DNA of 34,220 bases from a virus, in IMG/VR virus record IMGVR_UViG_3300025889_000464, positions 1 to 34,220 of that record; one strand, written 5' to 3'. The position numbers were made by a program, and so were the translations under genes. Each line of letters opens with the position of its first letter. Within the stretch, counting starts at the first letter, position 1. The notes under the pieces are model-generated. The model saw only the letters and a program-made list of their open reading frames with translations. It ran no database searches and was not told the origin of the DNA. Below are positions 14,668 through 21,477 of this stretch, one piece after another.

Positions 14668-14693
14668 TTAGCCCCCTTCACCGGGGGCTTTTA
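14668..14693 (+). terminator. Rightward intrinsic terminator
   Basis: AGCCCCC / GGGGGCT with a 6-base loop and a TTTT tail, five bases after the stop of the 14080 gene. It closes a one-gene unit. The stem equals that of the terminator at 5354-5380 on the other strand. Confidence 0.8.
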
Positions 14694-14923
14694 CCCACCG
14701 GGGCATCGAACAGCATGAATAAGGATGCTGCAAACTGTTGCCTGCGCAAAAAAGTAACACTGGTCGGACCAACTGGTGTTGTTGGCCTTTCGAGCGCAGA
14801 TAAAGGTTCCCATCGAGGACATGACGTGGCACCGCCCTCTAGTGGGACTTTGGCGTCGTGCAAACAGCCCTTCGAGTAAGTCCCCACTCCACCCTGCCCC
14901 CGACTCACCCCACTACCAACCGA
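14694..14923. other. Intergenic stretch before the HNH gene
   Basis: 230 bases with no clear gene. A 54-codon frame (ATG 14715 to 14879) exists but has no ribosome binding site and unconvincing composition. It contains the short inverted pair GGACCAACTGG/CCAAC-type near 14765. It may be a remnant displaced by the AT-rich HNH gene that follows. Confidence 0.4.
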
Positions 14924-15414
14924 TGGCACGAGTTTACAAAGTCCTACCTCCAGTTGCAGAATTACAGGAAGTTTTCAAGTACAACAAAATAACAGGAAAA
15001 TTATATTGGCGGGTATCACCAGCTAATAGTGTTTCCAGCGGAGATTTATGCGGCACAGTGTGTAAACACACCGGTTACACGCGTGTATGCTATAAAAAAG
15101 AGCTATATTTGGCACATCGAATCATTTGGGCTATAGTTTATAAGCAGGATCCCGGACAAATTCTTATAGATCACATAAATAGAATAAGGACAGATAACCG
15201 TGTAGAAAATTTAAGAATGGCTACGTGCGCACAGAATGGCTCTAACAGGCCAACCAAAGGTGCCTACCTCACGCGCAACGGGTGGAGAGCCCAGATTCAG
15301 ACAAAAGGTAAAAATGTTCACTTAGGTTATTACAGCACAGAAGCTGAAGCTGCACAGGCGTATCAAAAAGCGGCAATAGAGCTAAAAGGGCAGTTTTATT
15401 TTCCCTACGCTTGA
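14924..15414 (+). CDS. HNH homing endonuclease with AP2 DNA-binding domain
   Basis: 163 residues. Residues about 10-75 carry the beta-rich lead-in (ITGKLYWRVS, LAHRIIWAIV), followed by the HNH core IDHINRIRTDNRVENLR (D83, H84, N86, N96) and an AP2 domain (about 113-160: GAYLTRNGWRAQIQTKGKNV, then YYSTEAEAAQAYQKAA). This is the common free-standing phage homing endonuclease form. The gene is AT-rich compared with neighbours, a sign of transfer as a selfish element. It is not in an evident intron; the nuclease gene after it is intact. Confidence 0.88.
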
Positions 15415-15452
15415 CAGGTAGGTTAGACTCCTTGTGGGGAAACTGTACATAC

Positions 15453-16286
15453 ATGTCCTGCACACAAGACACACTGGCAAGCCTCCGTAAATGGAAGCTG
15501 GTACAAGACAACTCTGGCCCATTCAGGGTCTACCGCGACACTAAAGGCAACATATACTCTAGTGTTACACATATCCTAGGGCAAACCAGTGACCGCACAG
15601 GACTGGAGCAGTGGGCAGCCCGCACCGACAAGTTTTACGGCGCTGGAGCAGCCGACCAAGAGCGCGACGTCGCCGCTAAGCGCGGCAACTTAGCCCACAA
15701 CCAGGCCGAGTATCTCCTCAAGACAGCCCAGCGACTGGCACGTTCCACCGCCAACAAGCGCAACTCCCTGCACTGGGACGATCAAGGCTTGGCTCGGATT
15801 CCCTCGCCCATCACACAATGGGCCCTAAGCAAAGTGCACCCGAATATGCCTGAAGTGGGCTGGAGCGCCTCAGGCTATGCACGGGGCCTTTCCGGCTGGA
15901 TCAAATCCAATGTCACTGAAATTTTCGCCAGCGAATTTAGCATCCACCACCCCGCCGGCTTCGCCGGCACCTGCGATGCACTGGTATCCCTGAAAGGTCA
16001 CAGCGGAATCATGATCTGCGACTGGAAAACCAGCAGCAGCAACAAGCTGCCATACATGAACTCGGACCACCAATATGTCCACCAGCTCGGCGCCTACTCC
16101 CTCGGTTTACAAAACTTAACGTCCCTTAGGCCGGCGGGTGGAGCAGTAGTTTTAGCCCGCCGCACCGGCGACCCCGACGTTTACTTCGTAAACAAAGAAG
16201 AGCTGGAACACGCGGAGCGCTCGTACCTTGCGCGTGTGGCTCGTTACTTCGCTGACGCTCAGCAACTCGCACCGGCAACCCCGTAA
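15453..16286 (+). CDS. PD-(D/E)XK nuclease (RecB/Cas4-like exonuclease)
   Basis: 277 residues from ATG at 15453. The catalytic core reads GFAGTCDALVSLKG (D175), then MICDWKTSSS (D190, K192), followed by QYVHQLGAYSLGL, a Q-Y helix typical of RecB-like nucleases; an earlier RGNLAH (R77-H82) is also usual in these phage enzymes. It probably acts as an exonuclease in DNA recombination or replication, beside the possible SSB. An alternative TTG start at 15411 overlaps the HNH stop, but the ATG version begins where the conserved-looking sequence begins. Confidence 0.82.
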   Translation: MSCTQDTLASLRKWKLVQDNSGPFRVYRDTKGNIYSSVTHILGQTSDRTGLEQWAARTDKFYGAGAADQERDVAAKRGNLAHNQAEYLLKTAQRLARSTANKRNSLHWDDQGLARIPSPITQWALSKVHPNMPEVGWSASGYARGLSGWIKSNVTEIFASEFSIHHPAGFAGTCDALVSLKGHSGIMICDWKTSSSNKLPYMNSDHQYVHQLGAYSLGLQNLTSLRPAGGAVVLARRTGDPDVYFVNKEELEHAERSYLARVARYFADAQQLAPATP

Positions 16287-16296
16287 AAACTCATTC

Positions 16297-16497
16297 ATGA
16301 CTGGAACACTGCTTCTATTGCTACTCACCACGCCCGTGGTAAAGGTGGGCACCTGCCCCGTTGGCTGGTACACCTCCGGCTCGTATTGCATACCAGCACC
16401 GGCACGGCCCTCCACGAGGCCGCCAGAGGCCATTCAGAAGGTCGGCACCTGCCCATTGGGCTGGTACACCCAGTCAAGCTATTGCATCACCAAGTAA
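16297..16497 (+). CDS. Small secreted Cys-rich repeat protein
   Basis: 66 residues from ATG at 16297. A hydrophobic N-terminus (MTGTLLLLLLTTPVV) looks like a signal peptide or membrane anchor. The rest is two tandem copies of a 17-residue unit, KVGTCPVGWYTSGSYCI and KVGTCPLGWYTQSSYCI, joined by a Pro/Ala linker. Each copy has two cysteines that could form a disulfide outside the cytoplasm. I know similar CPxGYYxxGNYC repeats from picocyanobacterial proteins, function unknown. It begins 10 bases after the nuclease stop. Confidence 0.62.
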   Translation: MTGTLLLLLLTTPVVKVGTCPVGWYTSGSYCIPAPARPSTRPPEAIQKVGTCPLGWYTQSSYCITK

Positions 16498-16541
16498 ACG
16501 CAGTCAGGCGTGGAATAGCCCTACACTGCGCATAACAGTTT

Positions 16542-17072
16542 GTGACTGTACGTACAGTGACCGAAGACAACATCAATGACGTTGGCGCAGCCGACGAAGC
16601 CGACATCGAGCCGATTGACGGTGGCGTGAAGCCGGAGAAGCCGACCGGCTACGTTTCGCCATTCAGTCGGGCAGAAAACCGCTACTCCAAGGGCCGCCCC
16701 ATCAACAACGCCCAGATGGAGGAGCGCGTCAACGCCGCCTACATGCTGCTCCTGCAGGGTGGATCATCCCGCGAAAATGCCTGCCAGCTTGCCACCCGCT
16801 ACGGTGTCAGCTACCGCCAGGCGTGCAATTACATTCATGATGCCAAAAAATTGATGACACTCGATTTCGCTGGAGAGCGAGCCGAGTTCCTCAATCAAGT
16901 CAACAACATGCGGATGCACACCGTCAAAAAAGCACTCAAGCGCGGCAACTTTCAAGTGGTCGCACAACTACTCGATAGCCTGGGGCGTGCCATGGGCGAG
17001 GGCAGCGTCGAGGAAGCGGCCAACGCCGCCCCCAACCTCAACATCACCATCGAAGACAAGCGCGGGGGCTGA
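16542..17072 (+). CDS. terS: Probable terminase small subunit
   Basis: 176 residues from GTG at 16542 (a second GTG at 16557 is also in frame). The first 45 residues are acidic and low complexity. Residues about 58-105 form a helix-turn-helix (SSRENACQLATRYGVSYRQA), then a helical part (RAEFLNQVNNMRMHTVKKAL) that fits an oligomerisation domain. This order is typical for terminase small subunits, which recognise phage DNA for packaging. It is about 3.1 kb before the large subunit, further than usual, so another HTH regulator is possible. Confidence 0.55.
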   Translation: MTVRTVTEDNINDVGAADEADIEPIDGGVKPEKPTGYVSPFSRAENRYSKGRPINNAQMEERVNAAYMLLLQGGSSRENACQLATRYGVSYRQACNYIHDAKKLMTLDFAGERAEFLNQVNNMRMHTVKKALKRGNFQVVAQLLDSLGRAMGEGSVEEAANAAPNLNITIEDKRGG

Positions 17073-17081
17073 CGCTGCCGC

Positions 17082-17118
17082 AAAGAAAAGCAGCCGATGG
17101 CTGGAACCTCCGGCTGCT
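17082..17118 (-). terminator. Leftward intrinsic terminator
   Basis: Minus-strand AGCAGCCG / CGGCTGCT, 14-base loop, then TTTCTTT. It follows the stop of the leftward WYL_2-like gene by about 50 bases and separates it from the rightward gene ending at 17072. Confidence 0.72.
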
Positions 17119-17170
17119 AGCTCGTTCTCTGGCTGAGCGTACCGATAAAAGTACGTTCCGGCCGCTTATG

Positions 17171-17482
17171 TCACTGGATCAGGTCGAACTCGACTGTTTC
17201 GCCATTCACTGTCATTTTGACTACGCGGCGGCAGTCGAACGACCGCCAGCCCTTGGCGATGTCCATGCAGCGGACGATGTTGTCGATGGCGGCTGGATCT
17301 TTCAGGGCATGGCCGGTGCCCTTGATCTCGCCAATGTGCTTGGGGTTGAAGGTGAGCTGACGCAGGCTGCCGTCGGCCTTGACGAAGTGGACAGAAACGA
17401 AGTGACTGCCGGCGGCTTCGATCAGTTTGCGGATGCGGTCGCTGGCGCTCCCGCGAGCAGAGACGGAAGTAGAGTCATTCAT
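17171..17482 (-). CDS. WYL_2-like (SH3 beta-barrel fold) protein
   Basis: 103 residues. HFVSVHFVKADGSLRQLTFN, KGTGHALKDPAAIDNIVRCMD and the ending VVKMTVNGETVEF match a small phage family annotated as SH3 beta-barrel fold or WYL_2 protein. Such domains bind nucleic acid or ligands; the phage role is not known. It is a single leftward gene between two rightward blocks, with its own terminator. The start codon itself lies in a CATTCATG element that recurs upstream. Confidence 0.7.
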   Translation of the reverse strand: MNDSTSVSARGSASDRIRKLIEAAGSHFVSVHFVKADGSLRQLTFNPKHIGEIKGTGHALKDPAAIDNIVRCMDIAKGWRSFDCRRVVKMTVNGETVEFDLIQ

Positions 17483-17640
17483 GGGACTGGGGCGAGGGGC
17501 CTAACGGTGTGGCTTTTCCTCTTGTCTACTACACTAAGCCATTCATGCGCCTTCGGCGCGGCCATTCACAAAAATCCATTCATGTCTCGGCTAAAGCCTC
17601 GCCGAAAACCCATTCATGGGGTGGATGAACCCCATTCAGG
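17467..17640 (-). repeat. CCATTCA repeat array with interleaved hairpins
   Basis: CCATTCA occurs at 17539, 17562, 17576, 17610 and 17632, three times as CCATTCATG, plus a CATTCATG at the start codon of the 17171-17482 gene. Between copies lie short hairpins: GCGCC TTC GGCGC, TCGGC / GCCGA and TTCAT / ATGAA. The spacing varies from 14 to 34 bases. It may be an iteron-like origin, an operator set or a small mobile repeat. Confidence 0.6.
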
Positions 17641-17725
17641 GGTGGAGCAGCTGTGAGTTTCTGACACTTTTGTAGTGCAGGCGTACTGAACCTCCCGAAG
17701 TGGGAGGCTGGGGCGTGTCCGAATA

Positions 17726-17744
17726 GCGAATGGTTCTCATTACC
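17726..17744. promoter_or_regulatory. Second Fur-box-like site (weak)
   Basis: GCGAATGGTTCTCATTACC agrees with the E. coli Fur consensus GATAATGATAATCATTATC at 13 of 19 positions. It starts 36 bases before the stronger site. On its own it would not be notable. Confidence 0.3.
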
Positions 17745-17761
17745 AGTCTCAATAGGTGGCG

Positions 17762-17780
17762 GATATTGAGAATCGTTATC
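17762..17780. promoter_or_regulatory. Fur-box-like site
   Basis: GATATTGAGAATCGTTATC agrees with the Fur consensus GATAATGATAATCATTATC at 16 of 19 positions. Fur is the iron-dependent repressor of most bacteria, cyanobacteria included. No iron gene is nearby; the nearest leftward genes are at 17833-18428 (upstream) and 17171-17482 (downstream). Confidence 0.4.
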
Positions 17781-17791
17781 GGAGGGCGGGC

Positions 17792-17822
17792 AATAAAACA
17801 CCCCAGCCTGGGGAGACTGGGG
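17792..17822 (-). terminator. Leftward intrinsic terminator
   Basis: Minus-strand CCCCAG / CTGGGG with a 10-base loop, followed by TGTTTTATT. It lies just after the stop of the 17833-17997 gene and would end that two-gene unit. An alternative inner pairing is possible. Confidence 0.68.
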
Positions 17823-17832
17823 CGGTGATGGG

Positions 17833-17997
17833 TCAGGCAGGCAGGGGTCTAACCCATCGCCAACAATCAGTGGGACAATATTGCTCCCACGCTGCCAGCT
17901 TGTCCCACGCTTCCGCTTCCGTGTTGACTGGTGCGCAGTCTTGACGCTGCCACGGTTGGCCTGGGGTTTTGAATTCGATGAAGTAGAGGGAAGTCAT
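17833..17997 (-). CDS. Small Trp/Cys-rich unknown protein
   Basis: 54 residues: MTSLYFIEFKTPGQPWQRQD, then EAEAWDKLAAWEQYCPTDCW and a short basic end. Five tryptophans and three cysteines are unusual for so small a protein. Its ATG overlaps the stop of the 17994-18428 gene (ATGA), and a terminator follows its stop directly, so it is very probably real. It reads like the small phage proteins that give a value or context to a host enzyme, but no function can be named. Confidence 0.58.
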   Translation of the reverse strand: MTSLYFIEFKTPGQPWQRQDCAPVNTEAEAWDKLAAWEQYCPTDCWRWVRPLPA

Positions 17998-18428
17998 GGT
18001 TTGATTTTGCGGGGAGTGTAGTTACGGCCAGTGGTGCCCTTGTCTGCTCGGGTTTTGCGTGGGGCGCCCGGGCCCTTGCGGGTCGTTGGTTTTGTGCGCG
18101 TTTTTTCTGCATTTAATTTGGGGGCAATTTCAGCTACCCAGGCAGGGGTGTGATGACTGGGGCACGGGGCACCTCCATTAAGGCGCTGGCATTGCGACCA
18201 ATACGGGATCAGTTCAAGCCACAGCTGATTGAGGCCCTCTTTACCGTGGGCTTGGTGCAGAGTCAGCAGGTCGGCCCAGTCAGATTCACGCAACCTGGAG
18301 CGCTCAGCAGTCCAGCGAAAATCGCGGAGCTGGCGCTTCTCAAGCCGGATCCGTTCACGGTCGGCCTCCCTAGCGTCGGTGGCCTGTTGTTTTCGTTCGC
18401 GGCTGGTGTTCCAGTCTCCCCCACTCAT
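17994..18428 (-). CDS. Basic charged unknown protein
   Basis: 144 residues. Residues 1-55 are a highly charged helix (RKQQATDAREADRERIRLEK); the middle (SDWADLLTLHQAHGKEGLNQ, then LIPYWSQCQRL) is more globular; the last 40 residues are Lys/Arg/Thr-rich and probably disordered, suited to bind nucleic acid. First gene of a two-gene leftward unit with terminator. I do not recognise the family. Confidence 0.58.
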   Translation of the reverse strand: MSGGDWNTSRERKQQATDAREADRERIRLEKRQLRDFRWTAERSRLRESDWADLLTLHQAHGKEGLNQLWLELIPYWSQCQRLNGGAPCPSHHTPAWVAEIAPKLNAEKTRTKPTTRKGPGAPRKTRADKGTTGRNYTPRKIKP

Positions 18429-18615
18429 TGGTCGGCCAAGCGTAGGCTCGTTGATTGCGTGGTCATGGTTGCCTGGTGTGGCGATGGGTCAGCCCATAGC
18501 CTCCCACACTATGGGCAGACTGGCAAGCCTAAGGACGATCTGTGAAGTTACACAACAGAGGGAGGTGATGGGCTGACCTGGGGCTCACAATGGGGGAGCC
18601 CATCCAAACAAAACC

Positions 18616-18843
18616 ATGTACTGGGACCGTTTCGATATTTGCGCAGCCCACTGGATGTTCGCCATGTTGTGGCATGACGGCCAAGGGAGCGCAACCTATG
18701 CCAAGTTTTCGCAGTTGGAAAGGCTCAGGTTTTCGCCTGCCCCACGCTGGGCTAAGCCTTCAGACCTTGAGGCCAACGCCCGGGAAATCTACCGGCAACT
18801 GGTAGTTACCCGTTGTGGCTTGCATTCCACCGCGTCGGCTTGA
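18616..18843 (+). CDS. Small unknown phage protein
   Basis: 75 residues, MYWDRFDICAAHWMFAMLWH at the start, then RLRFSPAPRWAKPSDLEANA and REIYRQLV. I know this pattern (YWDRFDI-A-WLFA ... NA-EIY-LV) from uncharacterised phage proteins. It is flanked on both sides by GGGCTGACC elements. No membrane segment despite the aromatic start. Function unknown. Confidence 0.62.
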   Translation: MYWDRFDICAAHWMFAMLWHDGQGSATYAKFSQLERLRFSPAPRWAKPSDLEANAREIYRQLVVTRCGLHSTASA

Positions 18844-18861
18844 CGGGCTGACCCGTTTCGA

Positions 18862-18875
18862 CTATTGTTGCACAG
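18862..18875 (+). promoter_or_regulatory. CTAnTGT-type element before the ArdA-like gene
   Basis: CTATTGTTGCACAG, 25 bases before the ATG of the gene at 18901. TATTGT would be the -10 box. Member of the recurrent element family. Confidence 0.35.
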
Positions 18876-18900
18876 TACGCCCCACCCTAAGGCTCCCACC

Positions 18901-19566
18901 ATGACCCACTACACCCCCGAACAACTGGCGCAGTTCCCCTGGATCGTGAGCGCCGACACTCTGCGGCCCGAAGACTTGCTGGTCAAGTTCTGGGGCGCCG
19001 CCGAGACTGCCGCAGTCCTGGCAGATCGTCCCCAGCTGCTGAATCCTGAGACCCTAGCCAGCCTGGCAAAGCTAGTAGGCGAGGACTCGTCGGAGAACGA
19101 CTGGGACGATGGCGAGGCCGCCCAGACCTTGCAGGATTTGACCTTGGCGCTTGAGGACGCTGCGCCTAGCGGTTTCTACTTTACAAGTCACCCAGGCGAC
19201 GGCGCCTGCTTTGGGTTCTGGCTTGCCGATGATTGGGCCGCTTGCCTTGAGCATTGCGGCTTTGCGGCAGACTCAGATCCGGCGGCGCTTGTGCCGGTAA
19301 TCTCAGACCTGTGCGCTGCTGGCATAGATCCTGACACTTATGAGGACGCCTACTACGGAGAGGCCGAAGGTTACACCGAGGACGACGCAGGCGCCGACTA
19401 TGCCGCCCAGCTGTTTGAGGACTCAGGCATAAGGGAGAGCAGTTACGATGGCTGGCCCTTTCGGCACATCGATTGGGCCGCTGCCTGGGAGGACTTGCGC
19501 CTGAGTGATGGCTACATCCTGCAACGCATCAACGGCGCGCACTGGGCAGTATTCCGCACAGTCTGA
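18901..19566 (+). CDS. ArdA-like antirestriction protein candidate
   Basis: 221 residues from ATG at 18901, strongly acidic. The C-terminal half (from about residue 140: YEDAYYGEAEGYTEDDAGAD, then HIDWAAAWEDLRLSDGYI and NGAHWAVF) follows the closing pattern of ArdA-type proteins, which mimic the charge and bend of DNA to block type I restriction enzymes. The N-terminal half (MTHYTPEQLAQFPWIVSADT) is not the usual ArdA start, so it may be a distant or fused form. The gene sits in the mixed-strand accessory region and has its own promoter-like element. The call rests on pattern and acidity. Confidence 0.55.
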   Translation: MTHYTPEQLAQFPWIVSADTLRPEDLLVKFWGAAETAAVLADRPQLLNPETLASLAKLVGEDSSENDWDDGEAAQTLQDLTLALEDAAPSGFYFTSHPGDGACFGFWLADDWAACLEHCGFAADSDPAALVPVISDLCAAGIDPDTYEDAYYGEAEGYTEDDAGADYAAQLFEDSGIRESSYDGWPFRHIDWAAAWEDLRLSDGYILQRINGAHWAVFRTV

Positions 19567-19818
19567 CCGGCACGCCACAGACCACACCGCGACCGTTGCC
19601 AATAACGCTGCGGCTTTAGCCTCTCGCTTCAGCCGGTCCCACCAGTCCCAACCGTGAGACCGGCCCACCCCTAGCTAGGTTTTACTTAACTTAGTCCGAT
19701 GGCTTAGTCCGCTCGCCGTGAACCACGTTACGAAGTGTAACAACACGGCCGCCTACCCCTACCGAATGGCCCTAGCCGTTGCTAATGTTAGAGAGTAACA
19801 GACCCACCACGTCCCCCC
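19567..19818. other. Intergenic stretch
   Basis: 252 bases. A 49-codon frame (ATG 19508 to TGA 19657) overlaps the end of the gene before and is weak. The right half has GAAGTGTAACAACACGG and a CTAATGTTAGAGAGTAACA element (19782-19800) that may be the promoter of the small membrane protein at 19819. Nothing else is clear. Confidence 0.4.
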
Positions 19819-19980
19819 ATGACCCACGATCTCCTTAAGCCCTTCGCTGCCATTGCCTGCGGTTGTCTGCTGGGCTTTGCCCTAGTCGGCCTGGCCCACG
19901 ACAACAACCGAGCGTTGGCCCAGTGTGAACAGCGCGGTGGATCCGTTGCGGAGTGCCGGCTGCTCGTGCTCGGGCGCTAG
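19819..19980 (+). CDS. 53-residue membrane protein with two C-terminal cysteines
   Basis: MTHDLLKPFAAIACGCLLGF, continuing ALVGLA, gives a single membrane segment (residues about 9-26); the rest, DNNRALAQCEQRGGSVAECR, is polar with two cysteines. If the N-terminus faces inward, the cysteines lie in the periplasm and could pair. The arrangement recalls small phage membrane proteins such as holin or spanin partners, but a position before the terminase is not the lysis cassette. A promoter-like element lies 18 bases upstream. Confidence 0.58.
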   Translation: MTHDLLKPFAAIACGCLLGFALVGLAHDNNRALAQCEQRGGSVAECRLLVLGR

Positions 19981-20213
19981 CGATTGTTGCGGATTGTTGC
20001 AGCTGCCGGCCACCGCCGGCGCTGGGCCTGACGCGGGACTGATAACCGTTCCCATTCCCTCCCCCTCGCCAGGGGGGCAGGGTCTGGGTTCTGGCGTGTG
20101 GGAGCTGGGCCTAGGGAACCTACTGATAAAATCCCGTTTTTCTCTATTGTTACACACCCACGGGGGTAGGGGTTCGATTCCTGTGATACTGTAAGCTAGT
20201 ACCCCCCTAAAAA
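19981..20213. other. Terminase leader region
   Basis: 233 bases without a gene. It contains a CCCCC / GGGGG hairpin near 20065-20085 without a T run, a CTATTGTTACACA element (20144-20156), and a GGGGGTA / TACCCCC inverted pair (about 20161-20208) that encloses a tRNA T-arm-like GGTTCGATTCC. It may carry the late promoter, and in many phages the packaging signal lies near the terminase genes; neither is shown here. Confidence 0.45.
20144..20156 (+). promoter_or_regulatory. CTAnTGT-type element before the terminase
   Basis: CTATTGTTACACA, 57 bases before the ATG of the large terminase gene. It is the best match to the family consensus among gene leaders and a candidate for the head-operon promoter. 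Confidence 0.4.
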
Positions 20214-21464
20214 ATGACCACCGCCCCCTCACTGCAGCTTCGCTGGGCCCAGGGTGAGGTGTTTTCAAGCCGCAAACGCTTCAGAGTCCTAGTTGCCGGC
20301 CGCCGCTTCGGCAAAAGCTACCTCTCTTGCATCGAACTTCTGCGTGGAGCTATAGAACGCCCCGGCGAAACGTTCTTCTACTGCGCCCCGACCTACCGAA
20401 TGGCGAAGGATATCGCCTGGAAGGCCCTCAAAAAGCTGGTCCCCCGCGCCTGGATCAAGTCCAAAAACGAAACCGACCTCAAACTCGAACTCGTCAACGG
20501 CTCCACCATCGAACTCAAGGGCGTCGAGAACGCCATGGCCCTGCGCGGCCGAAGTCTCGCCGGCGTAGTCCTCGACGAAGCCGCCTTCATGTCGTCGGAC
20601 GTCTGGTTCGAGGTCATCCGCCCGGCCCTCGCCGACAAACAGGGCTGGGCCCTCTTCATCTCCACCCCCGACGGCACCGCCAGCTGGTTCTACGACCTCT
20701 GGTGCTATTGCGGCGAAGAAACCGACCCCAACTGGGCCCGCTGGCAATTCACCACCATCCAAGGCGACAACGTCCCGCCCGAAGAAATCGAGGCCGCCCG
20801 AGGCCAACTCGACGTCCGCACCTTCCGCCAAGAGTTCGAGGCCAGCTTCGAGAACCTCTCCGGCCTCGTCGCCATCTCCTTCTCCGACTCGAACATCGAC
20901 CCCATCGTCCAAGACCTGCCCATCGTCCCCCTCCTACTGGGCGTGGACTTCAACATCGACCCCATGTCCGCCGTCTGCGCCGTCAAAAAGGGCACCGACC
21001 TCTGGGTATTCGACGAAATCATCATGACCGGCGGCGCCACCACCTGGGATCTCTGCGAAGAAGTCCAACGCCGCTTCGGCGTGGAGCGCCGCATCATCGC
21101 CTGCCCCGACCCCACCGGCGGCTCCCGCAAAACCTCCGGCGTTGGAGCCACCGACCACACCATCCTCAAAAAATCCGGCTTCACCGTCTCCAGCCCCCGC
21201 TCCCCCTGGAAAATCCGCGACAAAATCACCTGCGTCAACACCGCCCTCCTCGACGCCTCCGGCACCCGCCGCCTCTTCATCCACCCGAGATGTAAAGAAT
21301 TAATAAAATCCCTTCGAACCCTCACCTACGCCCCCGGCACCGGCCTCCCCAACAAAAATCTGGGCGTGGATCACGCATTCGACGCCCTCGGCTACCTGTG
21401 CCTCCAAGTATTCAACCTCGCCAAGCCGGAAACCATGCGCACAACCGACTATCGTGTGTGGTAA
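20214..21464 (+). CDS. terL: Terminase large subunit
   Basis: The ATP-driven DNA packaging motor and nuclease, 416 residues. The ATPase part has Walker A AGRRFGKS (28-35) and Walker B VVLDEA (118-123, D121 and E122), with the coupling motif STPDG (150-154). The RNase H-like nuclease part has D245 (LLGVDFNID), D299 (ACPDPTGG) and D386 (LGVDHAFDALGY), the usual three metal-binding acids. Full length for the family. It opens the rightward head operon. Confidence 0.95.
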   Translation: MTTAPSLQLRWAQGEVFSSRKRFRVLVAGRRFGKSYLSCIELLRGAIERPGETFFYCAPTYRMAKDIAWKALKKLVPRAWIKSKNETDLKLELVNGSTIELKGVENAMALRGRSLAGVVLDEAAFMSSDVWFEVIRPALADKQGWALFISTPDGTASWFYDLWCYCGEETDPNWARWQFTTIQGDNVPPEEIEAARGQLDVRTFRQEFEASFENLSGLVAISFSDSNIDPIVQDLPIVPLLLGVDFNIDPMSAVCAVKKGTDLWVFDEIIMTGGATTWDLCEEVQRRFGVERRIIACPDPTGGSRKTSGVGATDHTILKKSGFTVSSPRSPWKIRDKITCVNTALLDASGTRRLFIHPRCKELIKSLRTLTYAPGTGLPNKNLGVDHAFDALGYLCLQVFNLAKPETMRTTDYRVW

Positions 21465-21477
21465 TGGCGGCATTTTC

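Larger units (their letters stand above)
17483..17832. other. 350-base non-coding regulatory stretch
   Basis: No convincing gene. From left to right it holds the CCATTCA array, a CCTCCC / GGGAGG hairpin at about 17693-17709, two Fur-box-like sites (17726-17744 and 17762-17780) and a leftward terminator. A 73-codon leftward frame covers part of it but consists largely of the repeats. Base composition is more AT-rich around the Fur-like sites than in the flanks. Confidence 0.6.

Noticed and set aside
14715-14879. Rightward 54-codon frame before the HNH gene
   Set aside because: No ribosome binding site, no overlap with neighbours and unconvincing composition; kept only as a note in the intergenic entry.
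17539-17640. CRISPR array at the CCATTCA repeats
   Set aside because: Repeats are 7-9 bases with uneven spacing of 14-34 bases and hairpins between, not 24-37-base repeats with uniform spacers; no cas genes nearby.
17580-17801. Leftward 73-codon frame in the non-coding stretch
   Set aside because: It consists largely of the CCATTCA array, hairpins and Fur-like sites, with no start signal; the repeats explain it better.
19508-19657. Rightward 49-codon frame overlapping the ArdA-like gene end
   Set aside because: Low-complexity Ala/Ser/Thr-rich text and 59-base overlap; more likely a shadow.
20161-20208. A functional tRNA gene
   Set aside because: Only a T-arm-like piece is present, with a mismatch, and it is not followed by a matching acceptor strand; no D-arm or anticodon arm precedes it.
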